Positions 9,261 through 17,126 of a DNA stretch of 64,000 nt are shown piece after piece. The translations under genes and the position numbers were made by a program. The stretch comes from Dyadobacter sp. CY326 (GTDB taxonomy: Bacteria; Bacteroidota; Bacteroidia; Cytophagales; Spirosomataceae): positions 186,001 to 250,000 of the forward strand of contig NZ_JAJUXI010000004.1 in NCBI RefSeq assembly GCF_021390515.1, in the 5' to 3' direction. Numbering within the stretch: position 1 is the stretch's first letter; each line of letters starts with the position of its first letter. The notes beneath the pieces were generated by a model. It searched no databases. It was not told the DNA's origin and saw only the letters and a program-made list of their open reading frames with translations.

Positions 9261-9291
9261 ATCATTCACTCATCGCGCCGGCGATCCGGTC
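9261..9291 (+). repeat. Dispersed 31-bp repeat, copy 1
   Basis: This stretch begins ATCATTCACTCATCGC and ends CCGGTC. It matches 60158-60188 at 29 of 31 positions. Both copies lie in short gaps just upstream (14-20 bp) of a plus-strand start codon. The rest of the gap has two further TCATTCA-like words (9294-9308). Confidence 0.8.
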
Positions 9292-9311
9292 GGTCATTCA
9301 ACCATTCATAA

Positions 9312-10382
9312 ATGTTAACCTTCTTTACGCCAGGACCCGCTCAATTATACCCGACTTTTGAACAGCATTTACAAGCGTTCGTGAGCAATCAATTGGGAGC
9401 GATATCGCATCGCAGCCAGCAATATCGCGATTTGCACAAATTTACTGTGGATCAGCTGCGCATTCTCTTGAATGTGCCAGATTCGCATCAAATTATGTTT
9501 CTGGGATCAGCTTCGGAAGCTTGGGAGCGCATTTTATTCAGTTGTGTGGAGCTGGAAAGCTTTCATTTGGTGAATGGCTCGTTTTCCAAAAAGTTTTGCG
9601 AGTATTCGACAGCATTGAACAAATATGCGCACAACTTTGAGAAGCCAATGGGCGAAGGCTTCACCGCAGCAGAAATTGAAGTTCCTGAATACGCAGAGCT
9701 GATTTGCGTAACACATAATGAGACCAGTTCAGGTGTGCAAATGCCTGTTAATGAGATCCATAAGCTTAAACAAAAACATCCTGACAAGCTCATTGCTGTT
9801 GATATGGTGTCGTCAGCGCCTTATCCCGCTTTGGATTATTCGCTAATTGATAACGCATTTTTTTCTGTTCAAAAAGCATTTGGTTTGCCAGCGGGACTAG
9901 GCGTCTGGATTGTGAGTGAAAAGTGTCTTGAAAAGGCGAAGCAGATCAAAACCCAGTTTTCGATTGGCGCCCATAACGACTTGCCAACGCTTTGGAAAAA
10001 TGCCTTGAATAACGAGACGCCCGCAACACCTAATGTGATGGGAATTTATCTTTTGGGTAAAATTGCCGAAGATTTTAACAAAATAGGCGTCGCTGAAATT
10101 AGAAAGGAAACGGAATTAAAGGCAGCTTTGATCTACGATTTCATTGATAAAACTGCCGGGTTTTCTCCATTCGTGAAGGCGATTCCAAACCGTTCGCAAA
10201 CTGTAATTGTTGCGAATGTGGAAGCGCCTTCTGTGGACATTATCAAGAAGGTTAAGGAAAAAGGAATGGTGATCGGAAGTGGGTACGGAGAGTTTAAGGC
10301 GTCACAATTGCGCATCGCCAATTTCCCCGCAACTTCTTATGACGCAGTAGAAAAGCTTGTTTTTGAACTAGGGAATATTTAA
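9312..10382 (+). CDS. Class V aminotransferase, SerC-like (phosphoserine aminotransferase)
   Basis: A 356-residue fold-type I PLP enzyme. The Schiff-base lysine is in SVQKAFGLPAGLGVW near residue 193, which matches the phosphoserine aminotransferase pattern (QK followed by a GP/GLP loop). Other marks are the N-terminal FTPGPAQLYP, SHRSQQY and GSASEAWE. The pathway neighbour upstream makes 3-phosphohydroxypyruvate, which this enzyme would convert to phosphoserine. Alanine-glyoxylate aminotransferases are the main alternative in this family, but the context favours serine synthesis. The gene symbol is left blank because it is not a canonical SerC. Confidence 0.85.
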   Translation: MLTFFTPGPAQLYPTFEQHLQAFVSNQLGAISHRSQQYRDLHKFTVDQLRILLNVPDSHQIMFLGSASEAWERILFSCVELESFHLVNGSFSKKFCEYSTALNKYAHNFEKPMGEGFTAAEIEVPEYAELICVTHNETSSGVQMPVNEIHKLKQKHPDKLIAVDMVSSAPYPALDYSLIDNAFFSVQKAFGLPAGLGVWIVSEKCLEKAKQIKTQFSIGAHNDLPTLWKNALNNETPATPNVMGIYLLGKIAEDFNKIGVAEIRKETELKAALIYDFIDKTAGFSPFVKAIPNRSQTVIVANVEAPSVDIIKKVKEKGMVIGSGYGEFKASQLRIANFPATSYDAVEKLVFELGNI

Positions 10383-10404
10383 ATATTTTTTGATACAAGT
10401 GACC

Positions 10405-10449
10405 ATGAGGATGTAAGGACGTATCAATGTCCTAACATCCTCATTTTTT
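10405..10449 (+). terminator. Intrinsic terminator after the SerC-like gene
   Basis: Two 16-nt arms (10405-10420 and 10429-10444) pair with one A-A mismatch around an 8-nt loop and are followed by six T's. The T-run ends exactly at the GTG start codon of the next gene. Confidence 0.85.
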
Positions 10450-11346
10450 GTGAAAAGAAACGACATACTCTGGAAGTCAATACTGGAAGAAACATTTGAA
10501 GACTTTTTAAGATTCTTCTTCCCCGAAGCCGATGCATTATTTGATTTTTCAAAAGACTTCGAATATCTGGACAAGGAGCTCGAACAGCTTTTCCCGCCAG
10601 AAGACAATCAATATGCAAGCAAGTTTGTCGACAAGCTCGTCAAGGTTTTTACGAAGGACGGAAACGAGCAATGGATCCTCGTGCACATTGAGGTGCAGGG
10701 TTATATTGACCATTCCTTTGCCGATCGCATGTTTACTTATTATTATCGCATTTGGGACAAATATCGAAAGCGCACAACAGCTTTGGCGATTTTGACAGAT
10801 GATAATATGAATTACTATCCGAACTGTTTCGAGCAATCATTTCTCGGCACTTCACTTAGATTTGAGTATAACATTCTAAAAGTCCTTGATCAATGCGATC
10901 GCAAGCTGGCGGAAAGTGATAATGTGTTTGCTCATGTCATTACGACTGTCAAGCTCGCACTCAAAAGCAAGCAACTGTATGATCAGGATCTGTTTGATTT
11001 GAAGCTTCAAATCGCAAGAAGACTGCTCGCGCGAAATGTTCCAAAACATAAAATTGGAAAGCTGATCGATTTTTTGAAATTTTATGTGATCTTGAATGAT
11101 CAACAATTAACAACCTTGTTTAACAAAGAAATTAACAATTTAAAACTCAAAACATACACGAACATGGGAATGGATGAAGCAGTAATCTACATTACAAGAG
11201 AGGAAGCGAAAGAAGAAGCTATTTTAGAAAAGAATAGCGCTTTTGCGAAAAGCTTGCTGATAACGAACCGGTTCAGTCTTGATGAAATAGCTGAATTATT
11301 GGATGTCCCTCTCGACTTTGTCCTTGATATTAAAGCCAGCCTGTAA
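10450..11346 (+). CDS. Rpn-family PD-(D/E)XK nuclease / putative transposase
   Basis: A 298-residue member of the RpnA-like (recombination-promoting nuclease, formerly transposase_31) family. The N-terminus LWKSILEETFEDFLRFFFPEADALFDF is typical. The PD-(D/E)XK core is at residues ~55-115, with the active-site strand containing HIEVQG near residue 80 and the following FADRMFTYYYRIWDKY helix. The C-terminal third is helical. Family members raise RecA-independent recombination in E. coli and occur as scattered paralogues. No terminal repeats flank it. The only in-frame start near the family N-terminus is GTG at 10450, directly against the upstream terminator. Confidence 0.85.
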   Translation: MKRNDILWKSILEETFEDFLRFFFPEADALFDFSKDFEYLDKELEQLFPPEDNQYASKFVDKLVKVFTKDGNEQWILVHIEVQGYIDHSFADRMFTYYYRIWDKYRKRTTALAILTDDNMNYYPNCFEQSFLGTSLRFEYNILKVLDQCDRKLAESDNVFAHVITTVKLALKSKQLYDQDLFDLKLQIARRLLARNVPKHKIGKLIDFLKFYVILNDQQLTTLFNKEINNLKLKTYTNMGMDEAVIYITREEAKEEAILEKNSAFAKSLLITNRFSLDEIAELLDVPLDFVLDIKASL

Positions 11347-11370
11347 TTAAAATTATAAATGCATATGCAG

Positions 11371-11404
11371 AAGCGCAGGCCATAAGGGCTCTGCGCTTTT
11401 TTTA
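11371..11404 (+). terminator. Intrinsic terminator after the Rpn gene
   Basis: 8-bp stem (11371-11378 with 11391-11398) followed by a run of seven T's. Confidence 0.8.
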
Positions 11405-11502
11405 TTCTCAACTGTTGTAACAAGTGTAAAAGCGCTTAATTCAAATAGTATTTTAAGGATATTTATTTAGCTTTATGCCGTGTTAGTAAAACAGACTCAG
11501 CG

Positions 11503-12120
11503 GTGATCAATTTTGACGTCTTAGCAGGAGAAAAAACGGACCAGCAGCTTTGGCAGCGAATTCGTGAGGGAGATGAGCAGGCGTTTACCATCATCTTTGA
11601 AAGATATCACCGCACGCTTTACAACTATGGAAGCAAACTGACTTCCAATTCTGCGATTGTAGAAGACGCCGTTCAAGATGTTTTTATCGATGTCTGGCGA
11701 TTGCGTAACAATCTCACGGACAATGTAACTTCGGTAAAATTTTACCTCTATCGGGCTCTCCGGAGGCGGATTCATCTAGCGCAGGACAAATTCCCGGTGA
11801 CGGAAGAAATTGCTTTTCTGACCGAAAACGAAACGCCCGCCAATCCTGCAAATTCGGAAACGATTCTGATTGATGTAGAATCTGCATCCAGACGTGCAAA
11901 GCAGATTCAAAACTTACTTTCCCAACTTCCGCAGCGCCAGGTTGAAGCGCTTACGTTGCGCTATTTTGATGATTTCTCGGTTGAAGAGATCGCTGGAATT
12001 ATGGGTGTAAGTGAGAAATCAGTCCGTAATTTTATTTATAAAGCGCTTACTTCACTTCGGCACAACCGGCAGATTTTAATAATATCTAGCCTCATCTTCT
12101 GCCTGTTAGGAGTTTTTTAA
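11503..12120 (+). CDS. ECF RNA polymerase sigma factor (PUL A)
   Basis: A 205-residue sigma-70 family ECF factor. Region 2 lies at ~22-95 (ERYHRTLYNYGSKLTSNSAIVEDAVQDVFIDVW) and region 4 at ~135-190 (LPQRQVEALTLRYFDDFSVEEIAGIMGVSEKSVRNFIYKAL). It is followed by a FecR gene and susC, the usual trans-envelope signalling arrangement of Bacteroidota PULs, in which SusC-type receptor occupancy releases the sigma factor from FecR. The start is GTG at 11503. The last ~15 residues are hydrophobic (IISSLIFCLLGVF), which is unusual for a soluble sigma factor. Confidence 0.9.
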   Translation: MINFDVLAGEKTDQQLWQRIREGDEQAFTIIFERYHRTLYNYGSKLTSNSAIVEDAVQDVFIDVWRLRNNLTDNVTSVKFYLYRALRRRIHLAQDKFPVTEEIAFLTENETPANPANSETILIDVESASRRAKQIQNLLSQLPQRQVEALTLRYFDDFSVEEIAGIMGVSEKSVRNFIYKALTSLRHNRQILIISSLIFCLLGVF

Positions 12121-12211
12121 AACTTTTCTTCAAAATAATTCAATTTCCGAGGGGTCATTTGACGATTTCCATGCTCTTTCTTTTTGAAAGACATTCTTGC
12201 ATCCCGTTGAT

Positions 12212-13354
12212 ATGAAGCATGACCCTTACGCTCTGACAGAGCTGATCCGAAGTGACGAATTTATCGAATGGGTCATGCGCCCGGACGCATCGAATGAAAA
12301 AAGATGGCAGACATTTCTGGAAAATAATCCGGATAAAAAACAGACAGTTGAGGCTGCAAGGGAATATGTGATCCTGCTGGCCAAAGACACGGGTCGCGAT
12401 CAACCAACGAAAAAGCAAAGCGACCGCATGTGGAATGCAGTTGAAAGCCGCATGCATGAGGCAGAAAATGAATCGCTAGCCATTGAAGAACCCGCAAAGG
12501 GCAGGATGATTTCTGGCTGGCGGTGGATGCGGGTTGCCGCTTCGGCAGCATTGATTTTGAGCATTGGATCGGTGAGTTACTGGTTTTATTACAAGCAAAG
12601 TGTTAGTGGAAAGGCTCCTAATCTAGCCGCAATGCAGGATTTAAAGACTGACAAGATCATTCAGCGGCACAATGATTCCGACAAGCCAATGATGATCCTT
12701 TTGACAGACGGCAGTTCGGTTGTTTTGCAGCCTGGGGGAAGACTAAGTTATTCGGAAGCGGTCAATGCAAAACGGAGAGAGGTTGCCTTAACCGGAAAGG
12801 CGTTCTTTGAGATTGTTAAAAATAAGGAAAAACCGTTCCTGGTTTACAGCTATGGACTGGCGACCAAAGTGCTGGGAACCAGCTTCATGATCGATGCTTC
12901 GGAAGCCAATAAGGATATTCGTGTGGAAGTGAAAACAGGAACAGTTTCAGTTTTTTCCATCAATAATCTTGACAAAAAAGAAATAGAAGAAGAGTCCGAC
13001 AAGCAGGAGTTGACCGGGATCACATTAAGCCAGGATCAGCGGATCGCATTTTCAAAAGAGAGTGGAAAGATTACCAAGCTGAGTGCGCAAGTGCTGGAAA
13101 CCGGAGATATGGACATTTTAAGGCAGGAATTCGTCTTTGACGAAACGCCTGTTCACGAGGTTTTCAGGAAAATGGAAATTGCCTACAATGTTCAAATCAG
13201 CTATGATAAAGTGCAAATGGGCAATTGCACATTGAATGCGACACTTATCGGTCAGCCATTTAAAGAGAAGCTCGAAGCGATTTGCAATGCATTGGATGCT
13301 GAATATGAAATCAATGACAACCTGGTTTCTATCGTTGGAAAGGGTTGCAAGTGA
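12212..13354 (+). CDS. FecR-family anti-sigma factor (PUL A)
   Basis: A 380-residue inner-membrane regulator. An N-terminal cytoplasmic sigma-binding part covers ~1-105, one membrane helix ~108-128 (AASAALILSIGSVSYWFYY), the periplasmic FecR domain ~150-260, and a C-terminal DUF4974/STN-like domain ~305-378, which in this class contacts the N-terminal STN domain of SusC. The frame opens at TTG 12197, but the ATG at 12212 is preferred. It is 91 bp after the sigma gene and 251 bp before susC, and that gap holds a predicted antisense RNA. Confidence 0.92.
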   Translation: MKHDPYALTELIRSDEFIEWVMRPDASNEKRWQTFLENNPDKKQTVEAAREYVILLAKDTGRDQPTKKQSDRMWNAVESRMHEAENESLAIEEPAKGRMISGWRWMRVAASAALILSIGSVSYWFYYKQSVSGKAPNLAAMQDLKTDKIIQRHNDSDKPMMILLTDGSSVVLQPGGRLSYSEAVNAKRREVALTGKAFFEIVKNKEKPFLVYSYGLATKVLGTSFMIDASEANKDIRVEVKTGTVSVFSINNLDKKEIEEESDKQELTGITLSQDQRIAFSKESGKITKLSAQVLETGDMDILRQEFVFDETPVHEVFRKMEIAYNVQISYDKVQMGNCTLNATLIGQPFKEKLEAICNALDAEYEINDNLVSIVGKGCK

Positions 13355-13463
13355 TTATAAATTGATTACAAAGCGCTATATATTAGATAATTGCCGGATA
13401 AATCATCAAACTTTTCAACCTAAAAAGCAGGTGCTTATGACATAAACCTATCCGTTTTGACAT

Positions 13464-13593
13464 AAAAAAAGACCAGCCATGTTCCAGCATGACTGATCTC
13501 AAAGTTTCCCGAAGTAACTGACATTACTTTACATCCACTTTTGTGGGGGATGCAGGGGAAGATTTCGTTGAATAATCTCCTTAACCAACAAAT
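13464..13593 (-). ncRNA. Predicted antisense small RNA in the susC leader (PUL A)
   Basis: Prediction from sequence only. A minus-strand TATTTTTG element (13606-13599) would start transcription near 13593. A minus-strand intrinsic terminator sits at 13498-13464: 11-bp stem 13471-13481 with 13488-13498, 6-nt loop, then seven T's. The two C-A mismatches of the stem on the plus strand become G-U pairs on the minus strand, which indicates the minus strand is the one transcribed. The body can also fold as AAGTAA/TTACTT and CATCCAC/GTGG hairpins closed by TTCCC/GGGAA. In Bacteroides fragilis and B. thetaiotaomicron, antisense RNAs of similar size between the regulator and susC repress the PUL. No clear -33 element is visible. 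Confidence 0.5.
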
Positions 13594-13598
13594 TCATT

Positions 13599-13606
13599 CA
13601 AAAATA
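13599..13606 (-). promoter_or_regulatory. Minus-strand TAnnTTTG element overlapping the susC start (PUL A)
   Basis: Plus-strand CAAAAATA is the reverse complement of TATTTTTG. Its last A is the A of the susC ATG. The same 8-bp pattern stands at exactly the same place in PUL B (35133-35140). Confidence 0.5.
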
Positions 13607-16600
13607 TGAAAAAAGTTCGACGACTTGAAGACTTTCTAATCACGCTCATGCGAATAACATTCATTCAATGCATCCTGGCAGGCCTTTTCGTAGGCATTTC
13701 ATGGGCACATGATGGGAGGGCTCAATCTGCATTGAGTCAGAAAGTTACGGTTGACATCCAGAACGAGGACATCAAAAAGATCCTTGCACAGCTGGAAAAA
13801 CAGACCAATGTGAAGTTTGTGTTCAGTTCCAAATTGATCCAAGCCGATAGGAAAGCTTCCATAAGAGCACAAAACGGTGCGTTGGCGGATGTTTTGGATG
13901 CACTTTTGAAACCCATGGAGCTGCATTATAAGGCGAAAAATAACCTCATTGTTATCAAGCCTGATAACCAGCCAGAAAAGATTACTGCAAACACGGCCGA
14001 AGCTGCGCCAGCGGTTTCACAAACTTCCACGGTTGATAAAACGATCACCGGAACAGTTAAGGAAGAGTCGGGAGCAGGCTTACCGGGCGTAAGCGTTGTG
14101 TTGAAAGGCACGCAAACTGGAACATTAACCGATGAAAAAGGGAAATATTCAATTACAGTCCCGGATGGGGAAACGACCTTAATATTCTCATTTGTTGGTT
14201 TTTTATCTCAGGAAGCCTTGGTGACAGGCTCTCAAAATGCCTTTGACGCAACATTGAAAGTGGATGACAAATCACTGGAAGAAGTCGTTGTTGTCGGTTA
14301 TGGAACGCAAAAGAAGGAATCGCTTACAGGAGCAATTGCCACGGTCACCAGCAAAGATCTCGATCGCGTGCATGGCGGTTCAACCGTGAGTTCTGGCTTA
14401 GCTGGAAAAATCCCGGGCGTAACATTCAGAATGCCAGACGGTCGTCCCGGCGCAAGCGCGACAGTGCAAATCCGAAACATGGGAAACCCGCTTTTTGTAA
14501 TTGATGGCATTCAGCAGGATGCGGCACAGTTTAACAACATCTCACCCAATGATGTCGAAAGCATTACGGTGTTAAAAGACGCTTCTGCGGCGATTTACGG
14601 TGTTCGTGCAGCAAATGGCGTTGTGGTTGTAACAACTAAAAAAGGAAAAAACGGAACAAAAAATACGATCAACCTGGATGCTTACACGGGCTGGCAAAAC
14701 TGGTCACGGTTCCCGAATGTAGTCAACGACTCGTATCAATGGATGCTGGGAAAAGCAGAAGCGGAAATGAATCAATATGGCAAAACGTCCATCACGCAGT
14801 CGGAACTGGACAAATATAAGGCTGGTACTGAGATGGGTTATCAGAGCTTCAACTGGAAAGATTTTATTGTAAAAAAGAACTCGCCGCTTTCATCCGTAAA
14901 CCTGAATATGACGGGCGGGTCTGATAAAATTTCCTATTACATTTCAGCAACGCGCCTGAGCCAGAATTCGGTTTTGGGCCGTGAGTTTACATTTAAAAGA
15001 AATAACCTGCAAAGCAATGTCGACGCCAAGATAACGGACGATTTGAAAGTGGGTGTGCAAATCAATGGTCGGATAGAAACCAGGGACCAGCCCGGCATTC
15101 CTGGTGGGGACGATTACTGGCTTCCACGCTTTGCAATTTTAAGAAACAGACCATTTGAAAGGCCTTATGCCAATGATAACCCATTGTATCTCAATGATAT
15201 CAAGCATAATGAGACCAACTGGGCTTACAACAATAAAAAACTAGGCGGTTATCAGACTGACATCTGGCGCGTTTTGCAAACAAACATGACTGCGGAATAC
15301 AAGATTCCCGGTGTTAAAGGCTTGGTTGCCAAAGGAATGTATTCTTATTACATCGGTGACCGCGTGCTGAATGGGCATGAATACACTTATGTGGCATACA
15401 CATACAATCCGACAGATGAAAGTTACAAAGCAACCGGTGGCAGCACCAACCCGTGGCGCGAGCGCCGGACGCAAAAGATAATGCGCAATGTGTATCAGGG
15501 CCAGTTGAATTACAATAACACATTTGGCAAAAGCACAGTAGGGGCCACTTTCGTAGCGGAGCGGCAGGAAGAACGCGATCAGGAACAATGGGCGCATTCA
15601 GTTCCAAAAACCAACGTCCTCCCGCTGATGTATTTCGCAACAATGGACACTTACGATGATAAGGATAATCAGCTTGCGCGTATAGGGTATATCGGTAGGG
15701 TAAATTATGATTATGCCGGCAAATATTATGTTGAATTATCTGCAAGAAGAGATGCTTCGTGGAAGTTTGCGCCGGATCGCAGGGTCGGTTACTTTCCATC
15801 CGCTTCCGTGGGATGGCGGCTTACGGAGGAGCAGTTCGTAAAAAACTTGCTCGGCTCTCACAGCATTCTGGATGATTTGAAACTCCGCGGTTCATATGGG
15901 ATTTTGGGAGATGACAACATTCTATTTAACAATGATCCCAATCAGCCTTTGAGTCCATACGCCTATTTGCCTGGCTATAATTACAACCAGGGCAATGCGA
16001 TCCTAAGCGGAACCGCAGTGGTGACTTCTCGTGATAAGGGTCAGATTATCAATAATATATCTTGGTTCAAAAGCAAGATCACAGACGTTGGTGCTGACTT
16101 TTCATTGTTGGGAACAAAGCTCACCGGTTCTGTTGATTACTTTTATCGGTTAAGGACCGGTTTGCTAGGGCGTAAATATGACCTGTTGGTTCCCAGTGAG
16201 TTAGGTTACAGTTTGCCAGATGAAAACGTGAACAGCGATTCACAGGCCGGATGGGAAGCAGCATTGACTTACAATGGAAAATCAGGTGATATTGGTTATT
16301 CAATAGGAGGAAACGTTTCGTTTTCGCGCACCAAATTCATCTCGTCCTATAAGCCGATTTTCAACAATTCCTGGGATCAATACAGGAACTCGAACGAAGG
16401 ACGATATAGCAATATTTTCTGGGGATATGAGGCGCTGGGGCAGTTTCAGTCGCAGCAGCAGATTAATGAATATCCGGTTAATATCGATGGACAGGGCAAC
16501 CGCACATTACTTCCCGGCGACTTGATTTACAAGGATATAAACAATGATAATGTCATCAACAACCTGGACGAAAGGCCCATTGGTTACACAACGAACGGTC

Positions 16601-17109
16601 AGCCGAACATTAATTTTGGTTTGAATTTCGCTGTAACTTGGAGAGGAATCTCATTCAATGCAGACTTTTCGGGAGGCGCAATGTATTCCTGGAACCAGAA
16701 CTGGGAACAAAGATGGGCTTACCAGAATGACGGCGCTTTAAATAAGATTTTCCTCGATCGCTGGCATCGCGCCGATCCGTTTGATCTTAACAGTGAATGG
16801 ATTCCGGGAAAATATCCGGCTTTGCGTTACAATGACGGCGGACACAGCAATTATAACAAAAACTCCACTTTTTGGCTGCATAACGTGAAATATCTACGCG
16901 CAAGAACCATTGAGCTCGGCTATTCTTTGCCTAAAACATTGCTGGAAAAAGTGAAGCTGCAACGCGCAAGAGTCTACATCAACGGCTACAACCTGTTCTC
17001 CATTGACAACCTGAAATCATATGGAATCGATCCTGAGGTTGCAGACGACAATGGTTTGCAATATCCGCAAAACAAGTTTGTCAATGTTGGGATCAATCTT
17101 TCAATCTAG
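13606..17109 (+). CDS. SusC/RagA-family TonB-linked outer-membrane transporter (PUL A)
   Basis: A 1167-residue SusC-type receptor. After a long signal peptide (~1-40, ending near HDGRAQS) come an STN domain (~44-120) for signalling to FecR, a carboxypeptidase-regulatory-like domain (~146-225, GLPGVSVVLKGTQTGTLTD), the TonB plug (~235-350, with VVVGYGTQKKESLTGAIATV) and a 22-stranded barrel to the C-terminus (VNVGINLSI). It imports oligosaccharides together with its SusD lipoprotein, encoded 17 bp downstream. The STN domain fits regulation by the sigma/anti-sigma pair just upstream. Confidence 0.96.
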   Translation: MKKVRRLEDFLITLMRITFIQCILAGLFVGISWAHDGRAQSALSQKVTVDIQNEDIKKILAQLEKQTNVKFVFSSKLIQADRKASIRAQNGALADVLDALLKPMELHYKAKNNLIVIKPDNQPEKITANTAEAAPAVSQTSTVDKTITGTVKEESGAGLPGVSVVLKGTQTGTLTDEKGKYSITVPDGETTLIFSFVGFLSQEALVTGSQNAFDATLKVDDKSLEEVVVVGYGTQKKESLTGAIATVTSKDLDRVHGGSTVSSGLAGKIPGVTFRMPDGRPGASATVQIRNMGNPLFVIDGIQQDAAQFNNISPNDVESITVLKDASAAIYGVRAANGVVVVTTKKGKNGTKNTINLDAYTGWQNWSRFPNVVNDSYQWMLGKAEAEMNQYGKTSITQSELDKYKAGTEMGYQSFNWKDFIVKKNSPLSSVNLNMTGGSDKISYYISATRLSQNSVLGREFTFKRNNLQSNVDAKITDDLKVGVQINGRIETRDQPGIPGGDDYWLPRFAILRNRPFERPYANDNPLYLNDIKHNETNWAYNNKKLGGYQTDIWRVLQTNMTAEYKIPGVKGLVAKGMYSYYIGDRVLNGHEYTYVAYTYNPTDESYKATGGSTNPWRERRTQKIMRNVYQGQLNYNNTFGKSTVGATFVAERQEERDQEQWAHSVPKTNVLPLMYFATMDTYDDKDNQLARIGYIGRVNYDYAGKYYVELSARRDASWKFAPDRRVGYFPSASVGWRLTEEQFVKNLLGSHSILDDLKLRGSYGILGDDNILFNNDPNQPLSPYAYLPGYNYNQGNAILSGTAVVTSRDKGQIINNISWFKSKITDVGADFSLLGTKLTGSVDYFYRLRTGLLGRKYDLLVPSELGYSLPDENVNSDSQAGWEAALTYNGKSGDIGYSIGGNVSFSRTKFISSYKPIFNNSWDQYRNSNEGRYSNIFWGYEALGQFQSQQQINEYPVNIDGQGNRTLLPGDLIYKDINNDNVINNLDERPIGYTTNGQPNINFGLNFAVTWRGISFNADFSGGAMYSWNQNWEQRWAYQNDGALNKIFLDRWHRADPFDLNSEWIPGKYPALRYNDGGHSNYNKNSTFWLHNVKYLRARTIELGYSLPKTLLEKVKLQRARVYINGYNLFSIDNLKSYGIDPEVADDNGLQYPQNKFVNVGINLSI

Positions 17110-17126
17110 TAAATCAGTAACGAGCA

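Noticed and set aside
10450..11346. Rpn-type gene as part of an insertion sequence
   Set aside because: No terminal inverted repeats or target duplication could be found at its flanks; host terminators bound it on both sides.
13464..13498. The hairpin in the PUL A leader as a plus-strand attenuator
   Set aside because: On the plus strand the stem has two C-A mismatches and no T-run; on the minus strand both become G-U pairs and seven T's follow, so minus-strand use is favoured.
15314..15799. 161-residue antisense open frame in susC of PUL A
   Set aside because: Cys/His-rich shadow of the barrel-coding strand; no support.
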